Of a stretch of DNA of 6,186 bases, positions 1 through 5,800 are shown one piece after another. The stretch covers positions 1-6,186 of the forward strand of contig JAUCGN010000105.1 in the NCBI GenBank assembly GCA_030378125.1, in the 5' to 3' direction. The notes under the pieces are model-generated. The model saw nothing but the letters and a program-made list of their open reading frames with translations, searched no databases and was not told where the DNA came from. The translations under genes were made by a program, and so were the position numbers. How positions within the stretch are numbered: the stretch's first letter is position 1; the number at the start of each line of letters is the position of its first letter. The stretch comes from Thiotrichales bacterium HSG1 (GTDB taxonomy: Bacteria > Pseudomonadota > Gammaproteobacteria > Beggiatoales > Beggiatoaceae).

Positions 1-1
1 T

Positions 2-2509
2 AAGGATTCTTTAAAACTTGGTGGAAAAAGTTCAACTGTTTTTTCTTCTCGAATTTATTCAGGTACAAGAGGTAATGGTAATGCTGGGCAAATTTATATT
101 GAAGCTAAAGATATTTTAGTTGATGATGGTGGACAAATAATAACCGGTTCCAGTGGTGTCGGTAATGCAGGCAATATTCACCTTCATATTAATGGCACAA
201 TTACTATGACTGGTTATGGTAATGGTGGCCAAACAAGTACTATATCTGCTAATACTTTTACTTCCATTAAAGGAAATAAAGGTGGTTCTGCCGGTAAAAT
301 TCTTATTGAAGCAGACCAACTTAAAATAAATAAAGGTGGGATAATAAGTGCAACAACAAATGCTTCTAAAGATAATTCAAGTGGGGAAGGAGGCCATATC
401 ATCATTAAAGTCAAAGGTAAAGTAGAATTAAGCGGAGTGAATTCTTATGGAGAAAATGAAAACGGTTTTGGGTCTGGAATTTACGCTGGCAGTAATGGAG
501 TTGGTAATAATGCTGGTGATGGTGGGCATATTGATTTACAAGCCGGTAGTTTAATTATCAAGGATGGAGCTGTTATCAAAAATAGTACTAATAACAACGC
601 TGATGGTGGCAATATAACTATTGTGGTCGATGATGTAACAACCATTAGTGGAGATTCTTCACAAGCTATATTACAAGAGCCAAAAGATTCTCAAGCAGAG
701 TATTTGAAAGATTTTTCACCTACACATTATAACGAATCTACCAGTGGAATTTTTGCCAGTTCAACTAGCGATAGTGAACAAGCTGGTAATAGTGGTGCTA
801 TTAGTTTGAATGCTAACCGGCTAGTTTTGCAAGAGAATGGTACAATTTCCACTTCCAGTGCTGGTGGTGGTAAGGCTGGCAATATAACTTTGCAAGTTGG
901 GCAATTAAAGTTGGATAACAGTGCCAAGATTATTTCAGAGAGTCAAATGGCTAATTCCTATAGCTTCAATCAACTCGCAGAACGTGATAGCCGTATAACA
1001 ATTCGTGGAGATATAATTGAAGTGGCTGATATTGGAACAGGAAAAATAGGTAGTTATTTTAATACTGGGACTGAACTTATCAGAACTCAATCTATTTATT
1101 CTGTTATTGATATGGAGGCTTTATATAATTTAAATCAACGATATAGCATTGAAGAAGGTGACGTTATAACAGTACAAAATAATGGTAATCGTTTTGTGTA
1201 CGCATTTAATAGCTTTTATGGTCAAGGCGAATGGGTGCAAATAGGAGATAAAATTGACATAATGCTTGAAAATATGAATGAAATAAGTGCTATCAATGGA
1301 AAATGGTTTGCGGCAAATAAAATTCCCTATCCTTCTGAAACTATGATTCAAGTTAAAGATGCTGGGAATGGTAAACCAGCTACTTTTATCTATTCATCCA
1401 ATCTTCAAAATCCTATCAATGAAGACTTTTTGGGGCGAGCTGTTCGCTTAAAACATTTTTCTATGAATGATGTCTCAGAATTACAAACTTTGCAAAAACA
1501 AGCTGATGTTAAAAGAGGGGATATAGCAACTATAACGGATAAGTTCATTTATGATGGAAATCAATGGATAACATTGAACGATACCCAAAAAGTAGCTAAT
1601 ATTGCTGAAATGGATGAATTAATTTTGATTAAAAGAGGGGATTTTGCTCAAGTTGCTGATACAACATTTATTTATTCTGAACCAGATTGGGTAACATTAA
1701 ATAAACGCTATGAAGTTGCCGATTTAATTCAACGTAATAAGATTTCTGTACAAGAAGGAGATTCTGTACAAGAAGGAGATTTGGTAAAAGTATTAGATAA
1801 TGGGCAAGGTAAACCAGAAAGCTTTTTCTATTCTAATCAGGCATGGCATAAACGTATCCAAGGCGGTGAATCTGGAAAAATACAGATTACTGCACAAGAT
1901 ATTATTGTTTCAAATGACAGTGCTATTACTACAGAAGCTATCAGCTCGGGTGGTGGTAATATTGTAATAAACCCAGATAGTTTCGTATTTTTAAATGATG
2001 GCAAGATGACTGCCAGTGTGCAAGAAGGTACTGGTAATGGTGGTAGTTTAACTATTTCTAAACCACATTTTGTAGTATTGAACAATGGTCAAATTACTGC
2101 CCAAGCAATTGAAGGTAATGGTGGTAACATAAATATTCGAGTTGAACAATTGATTTCTTCTCCAAATAGTTTGGTGAGTGCTTCTTCCAAATTGGGTTTG
2201 GATGGTGAAATAAATATTGAATCTCTGGGCGTAGATTTAACTGGAGCCTTAAAAGCTTTTGGTATAAATTTTCTCAATGCTGCCGCTCATATGAAACGAA
2301 CTTGCACTACTGAAGATATATTAAATAAAAGTACCTTCTATATTTTTCCTGTAAATGGCAGCCAACCTTTTCCTGCTGATTTCATTGCTAACGAATTGGT
2401 TTTGATCGAAAATGAGGAAGAAGTCAATTTGAAAGTTGAAGTTAAAGAAACAAAACTAGTGGGTTTGACCAGATGTCGGCCTGACTTGTTGATTGGTGAT
2501 ATTTGGTAG
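2..2509 (+). CDS. Filamentous hemagglutinin-like secreted beta-helix protein, 5'-truncated by window
   Basis: The frame is open from the window edge, so the true start lies upstream; 835 residues are visible. About thirteen rungs of the type GN-AG-x-I-x-I/L (for example GNAGQIYIEA, GKAGNITLQV, GNGGNINIRV) mark a right-handed beta-helix like those of two-partner-secretion (TpsA) exoproteins. Such proteins are exported through a TpsB pore and act at or beyond the cell surface, often in adhesion. The TPS secretion domain would be N-terminal, out of view; no C-terminal autotransporter barrel is seen. Residues about 343-619 leave the rung pattern and hold about five degenerate modules. The helix then resumes and ends in a tail with two cysteines (RTCTTED and TRCRPD). 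The TAG stop is the first three bases of an insertion-sequence end, so the original C-terminus may be lost. The adhesin role is inferred from family; the substrate is unknown. Confidence 0.85.
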   Translation, partial: KDSLKLGGKSSTVFSSRIYSGTRGNGNAGQIYIEAKDILVDDGGQIITGSSGVGNAGNIHLHINGTITMTGYGNGGQTSTISANTFTSIKGNKGGSAGKILIEADQLKINKGGIISATTNASKDNSSGEGGHIIIKVKGKVELSGVNSYGENENGFGSGIYAGSNGVGNNAGDGGHIDLQAGSLIIKDGAVIKNSTNNNADGGNITIVVDDVTTISGDSSQAILQEPKDSQAEYLKDFSPTHYNESTSGIFASSTSDSEQAGNSGAISLNANRLVLQENGTISTSSAGGGKAGNITLQVGQLKLDNSAKIISESQMANSYSFNQLAERDSRITIRGDIIEVADIGTGKIGSYFNTGTELIRTQSIYSVIDMEALYNLNQRYSIEEGDVITVQNNGNRFVYAFNSFYGQGEWVQIGDKIDIMLENMNEISAINGKWFAANKIPYPSETMIQVKDAGNGKPATFIYSSNLQNPINEDFLGRAVRLKHFSMNDVSELQTLQKQADVKRGDIATITDKFIYDGNQWITLNDTQKVANIAEMDELILIKRGDFAQVADTTFIYSEPDWVTLNKRYEVADLIQRNKISVQEGDSVQEGDLVKVLDNGQGKPESFFYSNQAWHKRIQGGESGKIQITAQDIIVSNDSAITTEAISSGGGNIVINPDSFVFLNDGKMTASVQEGTGNGGSLTISKPHFVVLNNGQITAQAIEGNGGNINIRVEQLISSPNSLVSASSKLGLDGEINIESLGVDLTGALKAFGINFLNAAAHMKRTCTTEDILNKSTFYIFPVNGSQPFPADFIANELVLIENEEEVNLKVEVKETKLVGLTRCRPDLLIGDIW
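1099..1850 (+). repeat. Five degenerate protein modules inserted in the beta-helix exoprotein
   Basis: Within the exoprotein gene, modules of about 36-50 residues recur at roughly 1099-1250, 1270-1420, 1450-1575, 1589-1700 and 1711-1850. The shared pattern is a hydrophobic start (VANIAEMDEL, VADLIQRNKI, MNDVSELQTL), then an acidic 'GD' turn followed by a valine-rich strand (EGDVITVQ, RGDIATIT, RGDFAQVA, EGDLVKVLD), an optional D/N-G-GK loop, and an aromatic strand ending in Trp (FIYDGNQWITL, FIYSEPDWVTL, FFYSNQAWHK). The second module is the most diverged and lacks the final Trp. The pattern recalls small beta modules found in phage tail-fibre proteins; that resemblance is from memory, not a search. 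They may be a binding domain carried on the helix shaft. Confidence 0.55.
1745..1780 (+). repeat. Perfect 18-bp tandem duplication inside the exoprotein gene
   Basis: The unit TCTGTACAAGAAGGAGAT occurs twice head to tail (1745-1762 and 1763-1780) with no mismatch. It encodes SVQEGD twice, so the frame is kept and the 'GD' turn of the fifth module is doubled. A perfect copy in otherwise diverged repeats suggests a recent slippage event. Confidence 0.95.
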
Positions 2510-2702
2510 TCCTGAACTTAGTATTACAAGAGTTGTTAGTGTATCCGAACGTTGGTTGCAAACGTCACAAATTTGTTGGAAAAGAAAGTGATTTGACGAA
2601 TCGTATTGAACACTTTAACTGTACCATAGAATTTCACGTTTGATTCGGAAAGCCTTTTTCTAAAAATTCTCAAATCATGTTGGAGCTATTTGCTATTTTA
2701 TT
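2507..2702 (+). mobile_element. IS1-family element remnant, internally deleted
   Basis: The left end starts with TAGTCCTGAAC, the same 11 bases that end the IS1-family copy at 5801; similarity continues for about 35 bp with a small insertion (both contain AGTA and a GTTAGT motif). This is followed after only about 15 bp by sequence matching the 3' third of the transposase gene of the right-hand copy. About the first two thirds of the transposase gene is therefore missing. The match fades near 2692-2702, and no opposite terminal repeat (GTTCAGGACTA) is found downstream, so the right end is also lost. The element is certainly immobile by itself. Confidence 0.7.
2558..2702 (+). pseudogene. IS1-family transposase 3' fragment (decayed)
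   Basis: Read on the + strand, this stretch parallels the C-terminal part of the right-hand transposase: it contains cacaaatTTGTTGGAAAAG (cf. CACAAATCTGTTGG), a segment giving GKESDLTNRIEHFNCT, and near the end NHVGAICYFI. The segment includes the position of the catalytic Glu (NRIE). Relative to the right-hand copy there are losses of about 7 bp after GTACC (2622-2626) and about 6 bp near 2652-2665, which break the frame. It keeps the 4 bp that the right copy has lost, so each copy documents a lesion in the other. Confidence 0.7.
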
Positions 2703-3043
2703 AGGATTATTCCTATAATTCTCCTAACCTACTGCAATTTATATACTATTGATTTTTATATATTATATTTTTTAGAAGAAATTGTTATTCTTGTTGTAGC
2801 AAACTGTACATCAATAGCTTTTTCATGTATCCTATCAAGAACTATTTTTGTTCTATTGTCAAAATTTTTAGAATATAGTGTTTCAGAAAATAGAAATCCA
2901 TTCGAGACTATGAAAGCTTTTTTCAAAAAATAACAGCCTTAAATACTTTAGTTTGGAAAGCCAAAACAAATCTTGGACTCCTGTAAAAATATTTTTCTGA
3001 AAAACTATCAGGTTAGTAATTACGAATAAAGTGGTTTACAAAT
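2703..3043. other. AT-rich intergenic stretch without a recognised gene
   Basis: No known family was recognised here. Two overlapping frames are unusually open for such AT-rich DNA. One is + strand 2664-2933, continuing out of the IS1 fragment without a convincing start and rich in hydrophobic residues. The other is - strand 2926-2756, 56 codons from a TTG, beginning LKKAFIVSNGFLFSE. Neither has a clear ribosome-binding site or familiar motif; at best one is a remnant. A lone TATAAT occurs at 2714-2719 with no good -35 partner. The part nearest sdhB (about 2940-3043) must hold any promoter for that gene, but no strong -35/-10 pair is visible. Confidence 0.4.
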
Positions 3044-3796
3044 ATGCAGATAAAGTTAAAAGTTTGGCGACAAAAAAACAACAGTGAAGATGGCAAGATA
3101 GTAGAATATACTGTTGGCGATATCATTCCAGAAATGTCCTTCTTAGATATGTTGGATATTTTGAACAAACAGCTCTTAAAAAAAGATGAAGAACCAATTG
3201 CCTTTGATCACGACTGTCGAGAAGGTATTTGTGGTTCGTGCAGTCTTTATATAAACGGTAGACCACAAGGTCCGGAACAGGGAATTACCGCTTGTCAATT
3301 GCACATGCGTTCTTTTGCAGATGGAGATACTGTTTATATAGAACCTTGGCGGGCTAAATCATTTCCAGTTCTTCGAGATTTGGTAGTTGACCGTTCAGCT
3401 TTTGACAGAATTATTCAGTCAGGAGGTTATGTATCAATCAATACTGGTTCCGCTCCTGATGCTAATACAATTCCAATCCCGGATGGCAAAGTAAAAGAGG
3501 CTTTTGAAGCGGCTGATTGTATTGGTTGCGGTTCTTGTGTAGCAGCTTGTAAAAATGCTTCAGCTATGTTGTTTGTGGCTGCTAAAGTATCCCATTTAAT
3601 TTTACTACCACAAGGGCAACAGGAAAGAAAAAGTAGGGTAGAAAAAATGGTAGCTCAGATGGATGTTGAAAAATTTGGAGCTTGTTCAAACACTGGAGCA
3701 TGTGCTTTTGAATGTCCTAAGAGTATCCCGATAAGTCATATTGCCCGTCTTAATCGAGAATTTTTATCCGCCAAGTTAACTTCTAATTTGACTTAA
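3044..3796 (+). CDS. sdhB: Succinate dehydrogenase/fumarate reductase iron-sulfur subunit
   Basis: This 250-aa protein is the electron-transfer subunit of complex II. It passes electrons between the flavoprotein subunit (succinate/fumarate) and the membrane quinone subunit on the cytoplasmic face of the inner membrane. All cluster ligands are visible. The N-terminal [2Fe-2S] domain has C58, C63 and C66 (CREGICGSC) plus C84. The C-terminal domain has C159, C162, C165 and C169 ([11 protein letters not shown]) and C214, C220 and C224 ([11 protein letters not shown]) for [4Fe-4S] and [3Fe-4S]. The long C66-C84 spacing, the segment [12 protein letters not shown], and phrases such as [10 protein letters not shown] and [17 protein letters not shown] resemble the Bacteroidetes/Chlorobi type of SdhB/FrdB rather than the common proteobacterial mitochondrial-like form. 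The start is weakly supported (only AAGTGG upstream). sdhA and sdhC are not adjacent in this window; just upstream lies unrecognised sequence and IS debris. Direction of catalysis cannot be told. Confidence 0.93.
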   Translation: MQIKLKVWRQKNNSEDGKIVEYTVGDIIPEMSFLDMLDILNKQLLKKDEEPIAFDHDCREGICGSCSLYINGRPQGPEQGITACQLHMRSFADGDTVYIEPWRAKSFPVLRDLVVDRSAFDRIIQSGGYVSINTGSAPDANTIPIPDGKVKEAFEAADCIGCGSCVAACKNASAMLFVAAKVSHLILLPQGQQERKSRVEKMVAQMDVEKFGACSNTGACAFECPKSIPISHIARLNREFLSAKLTSNLT

Positions 3797-3817
3797 CTAA
3801 TATTTTTATTCTATTAT
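3788..3817 (+). promoter_or_regulatory. Possible sigma70-type promoter for SYLF-hisE-hinT
   Basis: TTGACT (3788-3793) and TATTAT (3812-3817), with an 18-bp spacer, lie 48 bp before the SYLF gene start. An overlapping TATAAA (3815-3820) gives a poorer spacing. The -35 overlaps the last codons of sdhB. In AT-rich DNA such matches arise by chance, so this is a suggestion only. Confidence 0.3.
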
Positions 3818-3864
3818 AAATACTAGAGTTATTACTAATTATTACCAATTGTGAGGAAACTTAA

Positions 3865-4566
3865 ATGGTACAGACGAAATGTTTAATTGCATTGCTATTT
3901 GGATTCTGTCTAATATTAGGAACCGCTAATGCAGATAGTATGGATGAACTTTTTGTACAGGAAGCACCGACCGTTGATGAAGTTAATGCAGACATTATTA
4001 GATACAAAATAATACTGGAAGAAATTATTGACACGAAAGTCCCTAAAGCTCTATTACGAAATGCCGAGGGGATAATGGTAGCAAATGTCAAAAAAGGTGG
4101 TTTTTTGGTTGCTATTCAAGCCGGAAAAGGTTTGTTAATGTTACGCAAAGGTTATGACTGGACTAATCCATCTGTAGTAACTGTTTCTAATGCTAGTTTT
4201 GGTTTACAGGCTGGTGTAGAGTCAAAAAATATAGTTTTAATATTCACCCGCAGTAAACTAGCCGAAGATTTGCTGAGTGCTGAATTAAAATTGGGAGCTG
4301 GATTAGATTTAACAGTAGGTCCATTAGCTACTGACGTTGGTACTAAGGAAGTATTTTATAAGGAAATTTACTTTTATTCTGATGGGGTTGGAGTGTTTGC
4401 GGGAATTTCTTTTAAGGGTTCATCAATGGCATCTGATGATCTTGCAAATGAAGGTTTATATGGCAAAAAAGTTACTGCAGATGATATTTTTAGTGGTAGA
4501 GCCAGCACCACTGCCAGTGCAGTTGTTGAATTAAAAGAATTATTACAAGCAAAAGCTCCTAAATGA
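3865..4566 (+). CDS. Secreted SYLF-domain (YSC84/DUF500-like) lipid-binding protein
   Basis: The 233-aa product begins with a cleavable signal peptide: a Lys at position 5, a hydrophobic core at 7-19 and an AxA site (ANA, cleavage after residue 23). No lipobox is present. Residues about 50-225 match the SYLF fold: [20 protein letters not shown], then [16 protein letters not shown], a Gly-rich core ([18 protein letters not shown]), [16 protein letters not shown], the [13 protein letters not shown] strand, and a C-terminal helix. SYLF proteins bind membrane lipids (phosphoinositides in eukaryotes); bacterial ones are mostly exported and poorly characterised. The start at 3865 has AGGA at 3854-3857, 7 nt upstream, and fits the signal peptide. 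The stop overlaps the hisE start as ATGA, indicating translational coupling with a cytoplasmic biosynthetic enzyme. The reason for that pairing is not clear. Confidence 0.88.
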   Translation: MVQTKCLIALLFGFCLILGTANADSMDELFVQEAPTVDEVNADIIRYKIILEEIIDTKVPKALLRNAEGIMVANVKKGGFLVAIQAGKGLLMLRKGYDWTNPSVVTVSNASFGLQAGVESKNIVLIFTRSKLAEDLLSAELKLGAGLDLTVGPLATDVGTKEVFYKEIYFYSDGVGVFAGISFKGSSMASDDLANEGLYGKKVTADDIFSGRASTTASAVVELKELLQAKAPK

Positions 4567-4970
4567 GTGACGTATTACAACAATTGACTCAAGTATTAGA
4601 GCAACGTAAGACAGCTAAACCAAACGAATCTTATGTTGCTAGTTTATATTCTGATGGCCTTGATAAAATTTTAAAAAAACTTGGTGAAGAAGCTACTGAA
4701 ACAGTCATTGCTGCTAAAAATGGTAATGATAAAGAATTGATTTATGAAATGGCTGATTTGTGGTTTCACTGTTTAGTACTGTTAAGTCATCAAAATATAG
4801 AACCCAAAATAATTTTAGATGAACTGGAACGCCGTTTTGGTTTGTCTGGATTAGAAGAGAAAGCAAATAGGAAAAACTCTCATAAATGTAGTATTTGTCA
4901 CAAAATATTTTCTAGTGAACAGGGTTTAAAAATTCATAACGGAAAGATGCATGATAAGGGGGAAAAATGA
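4563..4970 (+). CDS. hisE: Phosphoribosyl-ATP pyrophosphatase HisE with C-terminal C2H2 zinc finger
   Basis: HisE hydrolyses phosphoribosyl-ATP to phosphoribosyl-AMP and pyrophosphate, the second step of histidine synthesis, in the cytoplasm. Residues 1-104 form a complete HisE domain: the MazG-like metal-binding pattern is intact as E42-E43-x2-E46 and E62-x2-D65 ([21 protein letters not shown]). It ends with the family's usual tail, [13 protein letters not shown]. Standard stand-alone HisE proteins stop about here (about 105-110 aa). This one goes on to 135 aa with C109, C112, F116, L122, H125 and H130, exactly C-x2-C-x3-F-x5-L-x2-H-x4-H, the classical C2H2 finger. The finger is in frame without a break, and hinT follows by ATGA overlap, so it is not a sequencing readthrough into spacer. 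The start overlaps the SYLF stop (ATGA) with no strong ribosome-binding site. HisI and HisF are not in the window. What the finger binds is unknown. Confidence 0.93.
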   Translation: MSDVLQQLTQVLEQRKTAKPNESYVASLYSDGLDKILKKLGEEATETVIAAKNGNDKELIYEMADLWFHCLVLLSHQNIEPKIILDELERRFGLSGLEEKANRKNSHKCSICHKIFSSEQGLKIHNGKMHDKGEK

Positions 4971-5311
4971 GTACTGATTGTTTATTTTGTAAAATTATTA
5001 CTGGAGAATTACCATCTGAACAGGTTTATAGTGATGAAACGGTTGTTGTATTTAAAGATATTAACCCTAAAGCTCCAATTCATTTATTGATTGTGCCACG
5101 TGAGCATATCATCAGTCTTAATGAACTAGACAATGATGATTTAACAGTACATATGATGCAGTTATTACCTAAACTTGCTAAATACCAAGGTTTAAATGGT
5201 GGATTTCGTACAGTTATTAATACTGGTCCTGCTGGTGGACAGATAGTCTTTCATCTCCATATTCATTTGTTGGGTGGTGGAAATCTAGACGGAACTGGAT
5301 TTGCCATATAA
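4967..5311 (+). CDS. hinT: HIT-family purine nucleoside phosphoramidase, HinT-like
   Basis: This 114-aa cytoplasmic protein carries the histidine triad H96-x-H98-x-H100 in [10 protein letters not shown], with H98 the expected nucleophile. Also present are the zinc-site cysteines of the N-terminus (C5 and C8 in DCLFCKI), H39 in APIHLLIVP, and the nucleotide-binding stretch INTGPAGGQ (83-91 region). Family members hydrolyse adenosine 5'-monophosphoramidates and aminoacyl-AMP adducts. The length is normal for short bacterial HinT. The gene begins inside the hisE stop (ATGA), preceded by AAGGGGG at 4956-4962, a strong though closely placed (4 nt) ribosome-binding site. The hisE-hinT order is common in gammaproteobacteria, where tat genes often come next; here none follows. 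No clear terminator hairpin is seen downstream. Confidence 0.93.
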   Translation: MSTDCLFCKIITGELPSEQVYSDETVVVFKDINPKAPIHLLIVPREHIISLNELDNDDLTVHMMQLLPKLAKYQGLNGGFRTVINTGPAGGQIVFHLHIHLLGGGNLDGTGFAI

Positions 5312-5385
5312 ATTTGGATAATTCATAACTAATATATAGCTTTCCAGAAAAGTAACAGTTAGATTTTCTATATAGGAGATTTATA

Positions 5386-5529
5386 ATGTTAAAAGTTATA
5401 TTAGCTTTATGTTTGGTAGGACAAGCATTTGCGGTTTGTGAGGGACCAACTTTGGAAGATATTCAATTTACTGAAAAAGAATATAAGATGTTGCAGCAGG
5501 TTCAAGAGGAGGAGGCTATTCTTGGTTAA
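5386..5529 (+). CDS. Small predicted secreted peptide, 47 aa
   Basis: I do not recognise this gene. The ATG has a good ribosome-binding site, AGGAG at 5374-5378, 7 nt upstream. The product starts MLKVILALCLVGQAFA, a short but convincing signal peptide with an AFA cleavage site after residue 16. The mature part would be 31 residues: a lone Cys (C18), then an acidic, probably helical segment (LEDIQFTEKEYKMLQQVQEEE) from about 23 to 43, shown here only as a description of composition: many Glu and Gln, no Trp. It could be an independent small exported protein or the truncated 5' part of a longer gene, since it ends exactly at the edge of the MITE-like element. It lies 74 bp after hinT on the same strand and could be co-transcribed with it. 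Confidence 0.5.
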   Translation: MLKVILALCLVGQAFAVCEGPTLEDIQFTEKEYKMLQQVQEEEAILG

Positions 5530-5620
5530 TGCGAATTAAGGGTTGAAAAATTATCTTAAAAATCAATTTTTTAACTTATTGTTTTTAGAAGATTCACAAA
5601 TTTTAACCCTTAATTCGCAT
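5529..5620. mobile_element. MITE-like inverted-repeat element, 92 bp
   Basis: The arms ATGCGAATTAAGGGTT (5529-5544) and AACCCTTAATTCGCAT (5605-5620) are perfect 16-bp inverted repeats, separated by 60 bp of AT-rich sequence with no coding capacity. Both sides are flanked by TTA (5526-5528 and 5621-5623), a possible 3-bp target duplication, or TA if the ends are drawn one base wider. The size, perfect arms and lack of a gene fit a miniature inverted-repeat transposable element moved by a transposase coded elsewhere. The parent family is not identified. As RNA it could fold into a long stem and might slow transcription from either side. Confidence 0.75.
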
Positions 5621-5765
5621 TTAGAAGAATACTGGGTAATGGATAATCGTCTGGATATTGTTCAATAATGTTTCCATTGACTAACAAATTTTCTATATCT
5701 TCATGGTTAATATTACGTTCAAACATACAACGTGTTGAATGAACACGATATTCAATACCAAAATT
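5610..5765 (-). pseudogene. DUF4258-domain protein fragment
   Basis: On the minus strand the frame reads NFGIEYRVHSTRCMFERN at the start, then INHEDIENLLVNGNIIEQYP and DDYPLPSILLNAN before a TAA. This matches the core of DUF4258 proteins (H-x2-R-x-M-F-x-R, then the G-x-I-I-E-x-Y-P-x-D-x-P-x-P-S signature), small proteins often found in toxin-antitoxin-like loci. Both ends are missing. An in-frame TAG at 5769-5771 blocks the N-terminal part, and the usual C-terminal half (a G-R-P-x-H-V-V strand and following) is absent, replaced by the MITE arm that provides the stop. The only ATG, at 5726-5724, would give 38 residues. It is almost certainly non-functional. Confidence 0.65.
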
Positions 5766-5800
5766 GTGCTATGTTGGAACTAATTCTATTAAAATGTGGT

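Noticed and set aside
1099..1850. Repeats in the exoprotein as a possible CRISPR or DNA-level repeat array
   Set aside because: The similarity is at protein level only and diverged; apart from the 18-bp duplication there are no regular identical repeats with spacers.
214..2277. Several antisense open frames across the exoprotein gene
   Set aside because: They arise from the repetitive Gly/Asn-rich coding sequence on the other strand and have no plausible starts or motifs.
2714..2719. TATAAT as a -10 box for sdhB
   Set aside because: It has no acceptable -35 and lies more than 320 bp from the gene, in AT-rich DNA where the hexamer is expected by chance.
4337..4534. 65-codon + strand frame within the SYLF gene
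   Set aside because: It is a shifted reading of the SYLF gene with no ribosome-binding site and no domain.
5529..5620. Rho-independent terminator between the 47-aa gene and the DUF4258 fragment
   Set aside because: The 60-nt loop between the 16-bp arms and the lack of a proper U-tract do not fit a classic terminator; a MITE-like element explains it better.
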